DNA of 64,000 nucleotides from Pedobacter nanyangensis (GCF_003313505.1 NZ_QMHO01000013.1:1-64000); one strand, 5' to 3'; shown: positions 35,251 through 44,415, numbered from the stretch's first letter. Notes: generated by a model from the sequence alone, not told the origin. Numbers and translations are program-made.

Positions 35251-37101
35251 ATGAAATTTTTAACCCTGCTGGTCAGTCTGTTTTTTGCAAGTGCCACCTA
35301 TGCACAGCAAATAGATGTTGCTAAAATCAAGGCACATCCCCGTTTATTGCTTCTGCAAGGCGACGAAGAACACATTAAAACCGAAATCAAAAAAGAGAAA
35401 GCTTGGGCTGACGTGAACTATGCCATTATAGAAGAAAGTAAGGCCATCTTAAAACTTGCGCCCATGGAAAGAAAGTTGATTGGTCGCCGTTTGCTTCAGG
35501 TTTCCAGGGAAGCATTGCGCCGCGTATTCTATCTTTCCTACGCATGGCGGATGACAGGCAGTGACGAGTATTTTAAAAAATGTGAAGAAGAACTATTAGC
35601 GGTTTCCGGTTTCGAAGATTGGAATCCCAGTCACTTTTTGGACGTGGCCGAAATGACTATGGCCGTATCCATCGGTTACGATTGGTTGTATCCGAAGTTA
35701 TCAAAAAACTCCAGAGACATGATCAGCAGGGCAATTATTGAAAAAGGCTTAACTCCAGCCCTTGATCCGAAATACAATGGTTGGCAAAGAGGGAAGAACA
35801 ACTGGAACCAAGTATGCAATACGGGAATTAGCTACGGGGCGCTTGCCGTTTTTGAGCAACAGCCTGAAATATCTACGCAAATCATCCAAAAAGCTATCCA
35901 AAGTATCAAATTGCCTATGGCCGCTTATGCACCCGAAGGAAATTATATGGAAGGCTACAGCTATTGGGCCTACGGAACTTCGTTTAACGTGTTTTTTATC
36001 AGTGCGCTCGAAAAACTTTTCGGTACCGATTTTGGCTTGTCGGCACAACCAGGGTTTCTGCAAACTGCAGCTTTTTACGAAAATCTGGTTGGTACCTCAG
36101 GCCTAGCCTTTAACTATGGCGATGCAGGCGGAATAGAAGGGTTGCAGCCAGCAATGTTTTGGTTTGCCGATAAACTAAAAGATCAATCGCTGCTCTTTAT
36201 CGAAAAAGAATACCTGCTTACTTCAAAATACAATGTCAAATCAAACCGCTTGTTGCCTGCCGCCATGATTTGGGCAAAAGGCGTTAAAATAAATGATATT
36301 GCCACTCCCACTACAAACCTTTGGTTTGGTAAAGCTGAAAATGAAATTGCGGTGCTAAGAAGCGGCTGGACAAAAGGAAAAGATATTTATGTAGGTTTCA
36401 AGGGCGGAACCGCTTCGGTGGGGCATGCCCACATGGATGCCGGATCTTTTGTGCTGGATATGGATGGGGTAAGATGGGCTTCGGAACTTGGCATGCAACA
36501 ATATAATTCGCTTGAATCTGCCGGTTTGAGCATTTGGGACATGAGCCAGAAATCACAACGCTGGCAGGTTTTCCGCTTAAATAACCATTCCCACAATACC
36601 TTAACCGTTAACGGTAAGCTACACAATATGGCTGGCAATGCTAAACTGGTTTCCAAAACAACGGATCCCAATTTTACCGCCGCGGTTTTTGATCTTTCTA
36701 CGGTGTTTTGGCCCGATTTGAGCCAAGCCCAAAGGGAAATTTCCATCATTAATAAAACACGAGTGGCCTTGCAGGATGAACTCACCGCAGGCGATAAGGA
36801 AGTGACCGTAAGATGGGCCATGCTTACCCAGGCAAAAATAGAAAGTTTAACAAATGGCACCGCACTTTTAAGCAGTAAGGGCAAGCAATTGAAAGTTCAT
36901 GTGGAAGGTTTGGCTGAAGTAAAACTGCAAACCTGGACTACCGATCCGCCAAAAAGTTACGATGCGCCAAACCCAGGAACCATTCTATTGGGCTTCGAAT
37001 TTAAGCTCCCCGCCAACAGCAAAAAAAACATTCGGGTCTTATTTACCTCTCCCGATAAAAATGAATCAACTAAAGCCAATTTAAAACCGCTCGAGAACTA
37101 A
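35251..37101 (+). CDS. Heparinase II/III-type polysaccharide lyase
   Basis: 616 aa with a signal peptide ending SATYAQQ, so periplasmic or surface. Residues about 25-330 form an alpha/alpha toroid with NNWNQVCNTG (183-192) and NYMEGYSYWAYG (231-242), which carry the Asn and Tyr residues expected at the catalytic site. Residues about 340-600 form the heparinase II/III beta-sandwich with GHAHMDAGSF (H392, H394) and HSHNTLTVNG. Such enzymes cleave uronic-acid glycans by beta-elimination, leaving the unsaturated end that GH88 removes. I cannot assign a PL family (PL12, 15, 17, 21, 33 and others share this fold). With no sulfatase nearby, a heparin-like substrate is unlikely. Confidence 0.88.
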   Translation: MKFLTLLVSLFFASATYAQQIDVAKIKAHPRLLLLQGDEEHIKTEIKKEKAWADVNYAIIEESKAILKLAPMERKLIGRRLLQVSREALRRVFYLSYAWRMTGSDEYFKKCEEELLAVSGFEDWNPSHFLDVAEMTMAVSIGYDWLYPKLSKNSRDMISRAIIEKGLTPALDPKYNGWQRGKNNWNQVCNTGISYGALAVFEQQPEISTQIIQKAIQSIKLPMAAYAPEGNYMEGYSYWAYGTSFNVFFISALEKLFGTDFGLSAQPGFLQTAAFYENLVGTSGLAFNYGDAGGIEGLQPAMFWFADKLKDQSLLFIEKEYLLTSKYNVKSNRLLPAAMIWAKGVKINDIATPTTNLWFGKAENEIAVLRSGWTKGKDIYVGFKGGTASVGHAHMDAGSFVLDMDGVRWASELGMQQYNSLESAGLSIWDMSQKSQRWQVFRLNNHSHNTLTVNGKLHNMAGNAKLVSKTTDPNFTAAVFDLSTVFWPDLSQAQREISIINKTRVALQDELTAGDKEVTVRWAMLTQAKIESLTNGTALLSSKGKQLKVHVEGLAEVKLQTWTTDPPKSYDAPNPGTILLGFEFKLPANSKKNIRVLFTSPDKNESTKANLKPLEN

Positions 37102-37118
37102 TGCAAATCCTTTGAGAA

Positions 37119-39053
37119 ATGAAAAAAGCAGCTTATTTACTATTCTTTCTGAGCTTATGGATATGCTCGGCCCATGGAGATGTAACCCTGCCAAAGCTTG
37201 TGAGCAATGGCATGATACTACAACGAGACCAAAAAGTAAAACTCTGGGGCTGGGCCTCTCCTAACGAAGAAATTACCATCGAATTTAATGGACATACCGT
37301 TAAAACCATTGCCGGGCAAGACCAAAAATGGCAAGCCTTTTTACCTGCAATGAAAGCAGGGGGTCCCTATCAAATGACCATAAAAGGAAATAACACGATG
37401 GTGCTAAAAGATATTTTGTTAGGTGATGTTTGGCTATGCTCTGGACAATCCAATATGGAATTCCTGCTCTCTAAATCCAAGGAGCTTTACAGGAACGAAA
37501 TTGCCAGTTCTACGAACAATCAAATCAGGGAATTTTCAGTGAAGAACAGATATAGCTATGTTTTACGACAAGACATTGATGAAGGTTCATGGAAAAGTGC
37601 CAATCCGCAAAATGTTTTGGGCTTTAGCGCCGTTGGTTACTTCTTTGCCCTTAACCTTTACCAAAAATATAAAGTGCCCATTGGCATTATCCACTCAAGC
37701 TACCCCGGCTCCCCGGCAGAGGCCTGGATGAGCGACGAAGCATTGCAACAATACCCACATTATCTGAAAAAAGCCGCTCCATATAAAGATGAAGCCTTTG
37801 CACAGGCCGCATTGCAAAAAGACAAACAAACTCATGATCAATGGTTTGTGGAACTTAATAAAAATGATAAAGGATTGAATGGTAGAACACCGATATGGTC
37901 AAAGCCTAATATCAATGTTGCCGAGTGGAAAAAAATTAAAGTGCCGGGCGCATGGGAAGATCAGGGAGTGGATGTTGATGGTGTAGTTTGGATGCGCAAA
38001 CAAGTAAATGTGCCCCGTGAAATGCTTGACAAACCCAATTACCTCGAACTGGGTTTGATAGATGATATTGATACCACTTATTTAAATGGCGTTGCCCTTG
38101 GAACAAAGAATAACCGATATTTGGAAAGACGCTACCAAATCCCAAATGGTTTACTAAAAGCGGGGGAAAATGTCATTGCCGTAAGAGTTGTGGATAAAGA
38201 AGGTAGGGGTGGTATCATCCCTGGTAAGCAATATCGATTGGGCAACGCAGAAAAATATATCGATTTAACTGGCGACTGGCTTTATCAAATTGGCCACCAA
38301 ATGCCAGCTATGCCAGTAAAAACCTTTTTAAGGCTGGAGTACATGCCCGGGATCCAATATTTTAGCAAACTGCTACCTATTGCGGGCTATACCATTAAAG
38401 GCGTAGCCTGGTATCAGGGAGAGGCCAACACCGGTAACCCTAATGAGTATAGAACACTGTTGCCGGCCATGATCAAAGATTGGCGTAACTTATGGGGACA
38501 GGGAGAATTCCCTTTTCTGATTGTGCAATTGGCCAATTATTTGGCACCTCCTACTGAACCTCAAGACGGTGGCTGGCCAAGGCTACGCGAAGCACAGGCC
38601 TTTGTGGCCAATACGGTGCCCCATGCTGGCTTAGCTTTGGCCATCGATATTGGGGAGGCAAATGATATTCACCCCCTAAATAAAAAAGATGTAGGCTACC
38701 GGCTTGCCTTAAGCGCCTACAAAGTGGCTTATGGAGATAAAAATGTCATTGATCCAGTTACACAATATGATTCCATGAAAGTGGAAGGCGATAAAATCAT
38801 CATTTCATTTAAAAATTTAGGCCATGGGCTACAGGCAAAAAATGGTGAATTAAAACAGTTTGCCATTGCTGGTGCCGACAAAAAGTTTTACTGGGCCAAA
38901 GCAACCATCAAAAATGGTAAGGTAGAAGTTTGGAGTAGCCAAGTGAAGCAGCCCGTGGCAGTACGCTATGCCTGGGCAAACAACCCCGAAGGAAGTAACC
39001 TATATAATCTAAATGGCTTGCCAGTAGCACCGTTCCGAACCGATAACTGGTAG
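37119..39053 (+). CDS. Sialate O-acetylesterase-type SGNH carbohydrate esterase
   Basis: 644 aa with a signal peptide ending SAHGDV. The SGNH hydrolase core is split by an inserted beta-sandwich (about 255-365, with YLELGLIDDIDTTYLNG), the usual arrangement of this family. The nucleophile is S111 in CSGQSNME, the oxyanion segment is WYQGEANTG, and D516/H518 lie in NDIHPLN. The family includes sialate 9-O-acetylesterases but also plant-polysaccharide acetylesterases. In this operon, which has no sialidase, removal of acetyl groups from the target glycan is the better guess. Confidence 0.9.
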   Translation: MKKAAYLLFFLSLWICSAHGDVTLPKLVSNGMILQRDQKVKLWGWASPNEEITIEFNGHTVKTIAGQDQKWQAFLPAMKAGGPYQMTIKGNNTMVLKDILLGDVWLCSGQSNMEFLLSKSKELYRNEIASSTNNQIREFSVKNRYSYVLRQDIDEGSWKSANPQNVLGFSAVGYFFALNLYQKYKVPIGIIHSSYPGSPAEAWMSDEALQQYPHYLKKAAPYKDEAFAQAALQKDKQTHDQWFVELNKNDKGLNGRTPIWSKPNINVAEWKKIKVPGAWEDQGVDVDGVVWMRKQVNVPREMLDKPNYLELGLIDDIDTTYLNGVALGTKNNRYLERRYQIPNGLLKAGENVIAVRVVDKEGRGGIIPGKQYRLGNAEKYIDLTGDWLYQIGHQMPAMPVKTFLRLEYMPGIQYFSKLLPIAGYTIKGVAWYQGEANTGNPNEYRTLLPAMIKDWRNLWGQGEFPFLIVQLANYLAPPTEPQDGGWPRLREAQAFVANTVPHAGLALAIDIGEANDIHPLNKKDVGYRLALSAYKVAYGDKNVIDPVTQYDSMKVEGDKIIISFKNLGHGLQAKNGELKQFAIAGADKKFYWAKATIKNGKVEVWSSQVKQPVAVRYAWANNPEGSNLYNLNGLPVAPFRTDNW

Positions 39054-39081
39054 CCCTCAAATAAAGAAAGGAACCACTCAC

Positions 39082-40608
39082 ATGATTTGTAAAAACAGCA
39101 TCATCAGGATTTGTATTGCCCTAACTTTTTTGGGCATTGGCCTAGCTTCTTGCAAAAAGAAAGCCGCAGAACAGCCCGTAAACCCAGAAAAGGAATTGCC
39201 CAAACCTAACTTAATACAAACGGTAGGAGTTAGATCGGTTAATAATTTTGAATTCCTAAAAGGAGCCGATATTAGTCATGTTACGATGATGGAACAGCAA
39301 AATCGATTGTTCTTTAACACTACCGATCAGCAGGATTTATTTCTACTGTTAAAGCAACGAGGCCTAAACAGCATCAGGTTGAGGGTTTGGGTTAATCCGG
39401 CAGGGCCATATTTTTACAGCAGCATTGCCGATGTGGTTGCCAAAGCACTGCGTGCAAAAGCTGCAGGACTATCTATCTTATTGTCGTTTCATTATAGTGA
39501 TAGCTGGGCTGATCCTTCCCAGCAAAATATTCCGGCCGCTTGGACCAGCTATACCTTGGCCCAAATGAAAACTGCGTTGGCCAGCCATACCACAGATTGT
39601 TTAAATGCCCTTAAGGCCAATGGCATTACTCCAAAATATGTGCAAATTGGCAATGAAACCGATTATGGTATGTTGTGGCCAATGGCCGATATCAGGATTG
39701 CTGGCAATATGGTTAACTATGCAGCTTTGCATAAAGCTGGCTATGATGCGGTAAAGGCGATTGATCCCTCTATTAAAGTAATGGTGCAGTTTTCTAAAGG
39801 TTATGATAATGCTAACTGCAAAGCGGTTTTAAATGGTTTAATTGCCAATGCCGCAACTTTTGATGTTGTAGGGATTTCGGTTTATCCGGTGCTCGAAACT
39901 TATCATGCCAATATAGAAGACAGTTTGGACAATCTAGCGGATTTAGTAGCCACTTATAACAAAGAGGTAATGGTGGTAGAATGTGGCTATTATCAAAATG
40001 ACCCTAAACGCACACGGGAAATGATTTTTAGACTGTTAGACGGCGTACATGCTTTAGCCAACCAAAAAGGCTTGGGGGTTTATTATTGGGAACCTCAGTA
40101 TTATCATCGGCCGCCAATTAACAAAAGTACTTTTGATGCCACTACAAAAAGCCCAACAATCGGACTAGATGGCTTCTCCCTGGTAAGAAATCCGGGATTT
40201 GAAGTGGATGAAGCAGCTGCGGCATCGCCGGCACAATGGCAAACCGCGGGCAGTAATCCCGATGCAAACTACTTGGAGGGCAATCCGCATACCGGAAGTT
40301 ATCGGTTAACACATTTTAAAAATAGCGGTTATAATGTAGAAACCAATCAAACCATAACAGGTTTAACCAACGGCATGTACACGTTGCAAGCTTGGGTAAG
40401 AAGTGGTACTGGATTGCTGGAAAATTACCTTTTCGCACGTGATTTTGGAGGAGCCCAAATGAAAGTAGCCATCAGCCCGGGCTCAACCTGGACCAAGCTA
40501 AGGATAGAGAACATCAATGTGAGCAACGGGCAGTGCATTATTGGCATGTACACCCGAGGCAACAACATCTACAGTAGTGTCGATAATTTCCAATTTTATA
40601 AACAATAA
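39082..40608 (+). CDS. GH53 arabinogalactan endo-beta-1,4-galactanase with C-terminal jelly-roll
   Basis: 508-aa lipoprotein (signal ends GLASCKKK), so probably on the cell surface. Residues about 55-365 are a GH53 (beta/alpha)8 barrel: FLKGADISHV, GLNSIRLRVWVNP, SFHYSDSWADPS, acid/base E192 in QIGNETDYGMLW and nucleophile E300 in VMVVECGYY. Residues about 370-508 form a beta-sandwich (LVRNPGFEVDEA...VDNFQFYK) resembling carbohydrate-binding modules appended to other GH53 enzymes, such as CBM61. The presence of GH53 argues that the target glycan contains beta-1,4-galactan. Its place in a lyase/GH88 operon is unusual. Confidence 0.93.
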   Translation: MICKNSIIRICIALTFLGIGLASCKKKAAEQPVNPEKELPKPNLIQTVGVRSVNNFEFLKGADISHVTMMEQQNRLFFNTTDQQDLFLLLKQRGLNSIRLRVWVNPAGPYFYSSIADVVAKALRAKAAGLSILLSFHYSDSWADPSQQNIPAAWTSYTLAQMKTALASHTTDCLNALKANGITPKYVQIGNETDYGMLWPMADIRIAGNMVNYAALHKAGYDAVKAIDPSIKVMVQFSKGYDNANCKAVLNGLIANAATFDVVGISVYPVLETYHANIEDSLDNLADLVATYNKEVMVVECGYYQNDPKRTREMIFRLLDGVHALANQKGLGVYYWEPQYYHRPPINKSTFDATTKSPTIGLDGFSLVRNPGFEVDEAAAASPAQWQTAGSNPDANYLEGNPHTGSYRLTHFKNSGYNVETNQTITGLTNGMYTLQAWVRSGTGLLENYLFARDFGGAQMKVAISPGSTWTKLRIENINVSNGQCIIGMYTRGNNIYSSVDNFQFYKQ

Positions 40609-40619
40609 CAATTTAATCA

Positions 40620-41165
40620 ATGAAAAAGAAACTGATTTTTGCTGCTTTGGGAGCTTTAGCTTACCTCAGTGCGAATGCGCAAAATACACCGATTATCCCC
40701 AATGGAGATATGGAAATTTGGAATGCGGGTAAACAATTTCCAAAACAATGGGGTACATTTTATACGATAGAAAAGGAAGGGATTTTCTCCCGGTCAACCG
40801 AAGCGCATTCTGGAAAATTTGCCATACAAGCCACTTTTGAACCTCAAAAAGAATTTGATAACCGTCGGTTTTTTGCGCAGCCCTTTAATTTGGAGGCTGG
40901 CAAGCACCAAGTTAAATTATTCTTGAAAGGAAGTGGCGATATCCGTTTTGTTGCGCTACATAAAAAAGACAGCAACGCTGCGGGTAAAAACAGTAGTTCT
41001 AATATTGCGGGTACACCGTTCATTGGCAAGGTAGAACATCAGGAATGGAAAGAGTACATCTTAGATTTTGATATCATTGATGCCGACAGCTACCAACTTA
41101 CCATTTGCTTTAATGCAGCAAATAAGCTACTGTTCGACGATATAACCGTAATAAAACTGAAATAA
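40620..41165 (+). CDS. Small secreted jelly-roll protein, probable carbohydrate-binding
   Basis: 181 aa with a signal peptide ending YLSANAQN. The mature protein is a single beta-sandwich of the CBM4/9-like type (IPNGDMEIWNAG, HSGKFAIQ, then LLFDDITVIKL). It follows GH53 by 11 bases and closes the PUL operon. It has no catalytic motif. It may bind the target polysaccharide or its products; this is inferred from fold pattern and position. Confidence 0.75.
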   Translation: MKKKLIFAALGALAYLSANAQNTPIIPNGDMEIWNAGKQFPKQWGTFYTIEKEGIFSRSTEAHSGKFAIQATFEPQKEFDNRRFFAQPFNLEAGKHQVKLFLKGSGDIRFVALHKKDSNAAGKNSSSNIAGTPFIGKVEHQEWKEYILDFDIIDADSYQLTICFNAANKLLFDDITVIKLK

Positions 41166-41171
41166 ATAAAA

Positions 41172-41202
41172 TGGGTTTAGCAATTTGGTTGGCTAAACCC
41201 AA
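41172..41202. terminator. Hairpin at convergent ends of PUL operon and PPTase gene
   Basis: TGGGTTTAGC (41172-41181) and GCTAAACCCA (41192-41201) form a perfect 10-bp stem. T-rich sequence follows on the minus strand, so it mainly serves the phosphopantetheinyl transferase gene, whose stop codon lies inside the stem. On the plus strand no T run follows. Confidence 0.6.
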
Positions 41203-41894
41203 TTCCATAATGTTAACTCCTTTTGGTCTATAGCAGTGGCAATACTGGCCACATAGTTTTCGCCAATGGTAAAGGTTCGCATTTTAAAAATTTCCTCGTC
41301 CCAACGCAACTGTTCATTTAAGCATTCTATTAAATGGAGGTTGTCGCTAACTCCTTCACCACTAGCTTTTAATAAAGCCTCCTTTCGGGTCCACATAACG
41401 TAAAAATTTTTAGGGTCTACACGTTTTTCTCCAATAAAGGCAATTTCGTTTTTAGAAAAAGTAATGTCCAAAATGGATTTGAAATCAAATTCCCCATTTA
41501 AAAACTCAATATCAATACCTACCGCTTTGGGGCTAATGGCAATAAGTACATAATCGCCGGTATGGCTAATGTTAAACTCTATGCCCTTTACCGTTGGTTT
41601 TCTAAATTCATGGAAAATAAATTCAATGGCCTGCGGAGTGGTATTTAAGCACAAGGATAAGATGCTGCGCAAACAAAATTTACTCACCACGTAACGTTCT
41701 TTGTCTTTTTGGGTGAACATTCTGCTGGCCTTTTCTTGTTCCCGTTCAGAGAGCACGTCGGCCAGTTCTTTCTTGATTTTCTGGAAATGATTGTTGATAT
41801 CAATCCTGAATACGTGCGTTTTGTCTGTATCTAGCGATTGTCCGGTGGAATAAGGTTTCCAGGCATGATCGTAGCTCAACAGCGAGTCTATCAT
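41193..41894 (-). CDS. 4'-phosphopantetheinyl transferase superfamily (Sfp type)
   Basis: 233 aa. Transfers the 4'-phosphopantetheine arm from coenzyme A to a carrier protein. The metal-binding motif VGIDIE (D128, E130) and the W(S/T)xKEA motif (WTRKEALLKASGEG, about 168-181) are intact, as is the upstream RKPTVKGIEFNISHTGDY block. No carrier protein, polyketide or fatty-acid gene lies near it, so its partner is unknown. It converges with the PUL operon and is unlikely to be part of it. Confidence 0.9.
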   Translation of the reverse strand: MIDSLLSYDHAWKPYSTGQSLDTDKTHVFRIDINNHFQKIKKELADVLSEREQEKASRMFTQKDKERYVVSKFCLRSILSLCLNTTPQAIEFIFHEFRKPTVKGIEFNISHTGDYVLIAISPKAVGIDIEFLNGEFDFKSILDITFSKNEIAFIGEKRVDPKNFYVMWTRKEALLKASGEGVSDNLHLIECLNEQLRWDEEIFKMRTFTIGENYVASIATAIDQKELTLWNWV

Positions 41895-42043
41895 TTTTAA
41901 TGTTTAGTATAGTTAGTTTCAGCTCGAGAACTTGTAAGTAAATATCGTTAAATTTCTTTTCTGGGCGAATTTATTGTGGGAATTTTATAAAATATTGCCT
42001 TGTTGTTGGTAAAACAGGTGAAAAAAGAGCTGAAAAACTGTTT

Positions 42044-42742
42044 TCAGTTGTCTTTGTTTTTTAATGCCAGCAGGTATTTGTCAATATATAATTGTTTTTC
42101 TCGGGATTTGTATTGTTGGATAAATCGTGGGTGTTCCAGTATGCTCAGTTTTTCAAATAATTTTTCCGTATGGTTAATTTTTTGGATAAAATTTGCGTTT
42201 TTCTTGCCTAAAATAAAAACCTCAGAAGTGTCTAACCCTAAGCTGATGTGTTTTTTTAAAGATAAAACCATAAAATCTTTCACCATCTCAAATAGCTTGG
42301 CGTCATCGTAATAATTGGCGTTAAGCCATTTGCCATCTTTCGCCCTTCGGATAATGGCCAAAGGAAAGGGCGAGTTGATATAGAAATCCTGATAAAAGGT
42401 GGCCGCCCCACCATAGGCCGAAATCATGTCATACATAAAAACCGAAGAGATTTCATGCGTACGGGCCGATTGCATTTTGATCCCGCAAACACTTTCCAAC
42501 CGTTTGGTATCCGTAAAGGGAACGCCTGTTACCCCGGCGCCGTGGCGGCTTGGATTAATGCCAACTATAAATTTTCGAGGGCCAAAATCACTGTAATATT
42601 TATGATAAAACTGCTGCATAACCTCCATGGTTTCTGGATGGTTCATATAGGGGTTCAATACCTGAAAATCATTAGGGAGTGCCCCATGGTAATGCAGTTG
42701 ACGATTGAAAGCAATGACTTGGCTGGCAAAGTTTTTTTCCAT
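42044..42742 (-). CDS. SMUG2-type uracil-DNA glycosylase family protein
   Basis: 232 aa. The segment FIVGINPSRHGAGVTGVPFT matches the SMUG2 branch of the uracil-DNA glycosylase superfamily, in which GxNPS...G forms the catalytic loop. The family is implicated in removal of damaged or deaminated bases. The second conserved region contains FVYMDISAY-like and SSVFMYDMISAYGG residues. It is a single gene between the PPTase and sucD genes. Enzyme specificity is not predictable from the sequence. Base composition resembles the neighbours. Confidence 0.8.
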   Translation of the reverse strand: MEKNFASQVIAFNRQLHYHGALPNDFQVLNPYMNHPETMEVMQQFYHKYYSDFGPRKFIVGINPSRHGAGVTGVPFTDTKRLESVCGIKMQSARTHEISSVFMYDMISAYGGAATFYQDFYINSPFPLAIIRRAKDGKWLNANYYDDAKLFEMVKDFMVLSLKKHISLGLDTSEVFILGKKNANFIQKINHTEKLFEKLSILEHPRFIQQYKSREKQLYIDKYLLALKNKDN

Positions 42743-42847
42743 GTGAGAAATAATGCTTAAAAATAGATCGTTTTTGATCAGATATCAAGATCATACCTGT
42801 ATGATTTGTAAAGAAATAAGTAGATGAGAAATAATATACTTTTAGAG

Positions 42848-42878
42848 TTGACATTCCGTAGCATTTAACTTAAGTTTG
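42848..42878 (+). promoter_or_regulatory. Promoter of sucD
   Basis: TTG (42848-42850, within TTGACA), then exactly 20 bases, then TAAGTTTG (42871-42878): a full match to the Bacteroidota housekeeping promoter. The start codon follows 18 bases later. Confidence 0.8.
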
Positions 42879-42896
42879 CACAAAAAAATAGATACA

Positions 42897-43769
42897 ATGA
42901 GTGTTTTAGTAAATAAAGATTCTAAAGTAATTGTTCAGGGTTTTACCGGAAATGAAGGTACTTACCATGCTGAACAAATGATAGCTTACGGTACAAACGT
43001 TGTTGGTGGGGTAACCCCTGGCAAAGGCGGTCAGGAACATTTAGGCAGGCCTGTTTTTAACACGGTTAAAGATGCGGTTGATAAAGCTGGCGCTGATGTA
43101 TCTATTATTTTCGTACCTCCTCCGTTTGCAGCTGATGCCATTATGGAAGCTGCAGAAGCAGGCATTAAAGTGATCGTTTGTATTACTGAAGGCATCCCAA
43201 CCAAAGACATGATTGCGGTGAAATCTTACCTTTCTGATAAAGATAGCCGTTTAATTGGTCCTAACTGCCCAGGTGTAATCACTGCTGACGAAGCTAAAAT
43301 CGGTATTATGCCAGGTTTTATCTTCAAAAAAGGTAATGTTGGGGTAGTTTCTAAATCTGGTACTTTAACCTACGAGGCAGTTGATCAGGTGGTTAAAGCT
43401 GGTTTAGGTATCACTACCGCAATTGGTATCGGTGGTGACCCCATTATTGGTACTCCTACTAAAGAAGCGGTAGAGTTATTGATGAACGATCCAGAAACTG
43501 AAGGTATCATCATGATTGGTGAAATTGGCGGTGGCATGGAAGCCGAAGCTGCTCGTTGGATCAAAGAAAACGGTACTAAGCCAGTAGTAGGTTTTATCGC
43601 TGGTCAAACTGCGCCTGCTGGACGTAGAATGGGCCATGCCGGTGCAATTGTTGGCGGCGCTGATGATACCGCTGCTGCAAAAATGAAAATTATGCGTGAG
43701 TGTGGTATCACCGTAGTAGAAAGCCCTGCGGAAATTGGTGCTGCAATGGCGGCTTTGTTGAAAAAATAG
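42897..43769 (+). CDS. sucD: Succinyl-CoA synthetase, alpha subunit
   Basis: 290 aa. Forms succinate and ATP or GTP from succinyl-CoA in the TCA cycle, together with the beta subunit SucC, which is not in the window. Motifs: [20 protein letters not shown] (CoA binding), [25 protein letters not shown], and the phosphohistidine H247 in [10 protein letters not shown]. The ATG at 42897 is chosen; a TTG 21 bases upstream overlaps the -7 box and cannot be the start of a transcript from that promoter. A terminator follows. Confidence 0.97.
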   Translation: MSVLVNKDSKVIVQGFTGNEGTYHAEQMIAYGTNVVGGVTPGKGGQEHLGRPVFNTVKDAVDKAGADVSIIFVPPPFAADAIMEAAEAGIKVIVCITEGIPTKDMIAVKSYLSDKDSRLIGPNCPGVITADEAKIGIMPGFIFKKGNVGVVSKSGTLTYEAVDQVVKAGLGITTAIGIGGDPIIGTPTKEAVELLMNDPETEGIIMIGEIGGGMEAEAARWIKENGTKPVVGFIAGQTAPAGRRMGHAGAIVGGADDTAAAKMKIMRECGITVVESPAEIGAAMAALLKK

Positions 43770-43788
43770 TCTCGACAAATATATTTTT

Positions 43789-43819
43789 TAAAAGCGTCCC
43801 AACTTTTGGGGCGCTTTTT
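43789..43819 (+). terminator. Terminator of sucD
   Basis: AAAGCG-T-CCCAA / TTGGG-G-CGCTTT with a short loop (43791-43816) is followed by T5CT5. The stem of about 12 bp contains one G-T pair. Confidence 0.85.
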
Positions 43820-43877
43820 CTTTTTACAGGGAATGCAAAACTTACTTCGGTATGAAAATCAACAAACGATTAATGTT

Positions 43878-43885
43878 TATTTTTG
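43878..43885 (+). promoter_or_regulatory. -7 box of msrB
   Basis: TATTTTTG fits TAnnTTTG and lies 38 bases before the msrB start. No TTG was found at the ideal -33 distance. Confidence 0.5.
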
Positions 43886-43923
43886 TTTAAAGGCATAAGC
43901 CCATTACCAATTGTAAACCCGCC

Positions 43924-44415
43924 ATGAAATCAATTTTTAATCGTATCACACTAATTGGGTTACTTGCGCTGAGCAGCAGTTTTGTAGCTTGCGCCCAACA
44001 AAAGGAAGAAAAGAAAGCAACCCCATCAAAAACTACAAAAAAAATGGAATGGAATAAGTTAACACCCGAAGAAGAGAGAATTATTGTAAACAAGGGAACC
44101 GAATACCCTGGCACGGGCAAATACGATAAGTTTTTTGAAAAGGGAACTTATATCTGCAAAAGATGTAATGCGCCTTTGTACAGATCAGATTCGAAATTTG
44201 ATGCTCATTGCGGCTGGCCAGCCTTTGACGACGAAATTAAAGGAGCCGTAAAGCGAATCCCAGACCCTGATGGGCAGCGTACAGAAATTGTTTGCGCCAA
44301 TTGTGAGGCACATTTGGGCCACGTATTTGTAGGAGAATTTTTAACTGCCAAAAATACACGCCATTGCGTAAATTCCCTTTCCATGACGTTTGTTCCGGAT
44401 AAAAAAGAGCAATAG
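43924..44415 (+). CDS. msrB: Peptide-methionine (R)-S-oxide reductase, lipoprotein form
   Basis: 163 aa. Reduces methionine-R-sulfoxide in oxidised proteins. A lipoprotein signal ends FVAC (C23), so it is an exported, membrane-anchored form. The zinc ligands C78/C81 and C124/C127, the HCGWPAF motif (C96) and the catalytic C148 in TRHCVNS are all present. After C23 comes AQQKEEKK, which contains a K-(D/E)2 pattern like the lipoprotein surface-export signal described in Bacteroidota. It has its own -7 box and terminator. Confidence 0.95.
   Translation: MKSIFNRITLIGLLALSSSFVACAQQKEEKKATPSKTTKKMEWNKLTPEEERIIVNKGTEYPGTGKYDKFFEKGTYICKRCNAPLYRSDSKFDAHCGWPAFDDEIKGAVKRIPDPDGQRTEIVCANCEAHLGHVFVGEFLTAKNTRHCVNSLSMTFVPDKKEQ

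Noticed and set aside
37119-39053. Sialic acid catabolism
   Set aside because: Despite the family name there is no sialidase, sialate lyase or transporter nearby; the esterase more likely deacetylates the PUL target.
41193-42742. PPTase and SMUG2-like genes as part of the PUL
   Set aside because: Opposite strand, a convergent hairpin separates them from the operon, and neither function fits glycan use.
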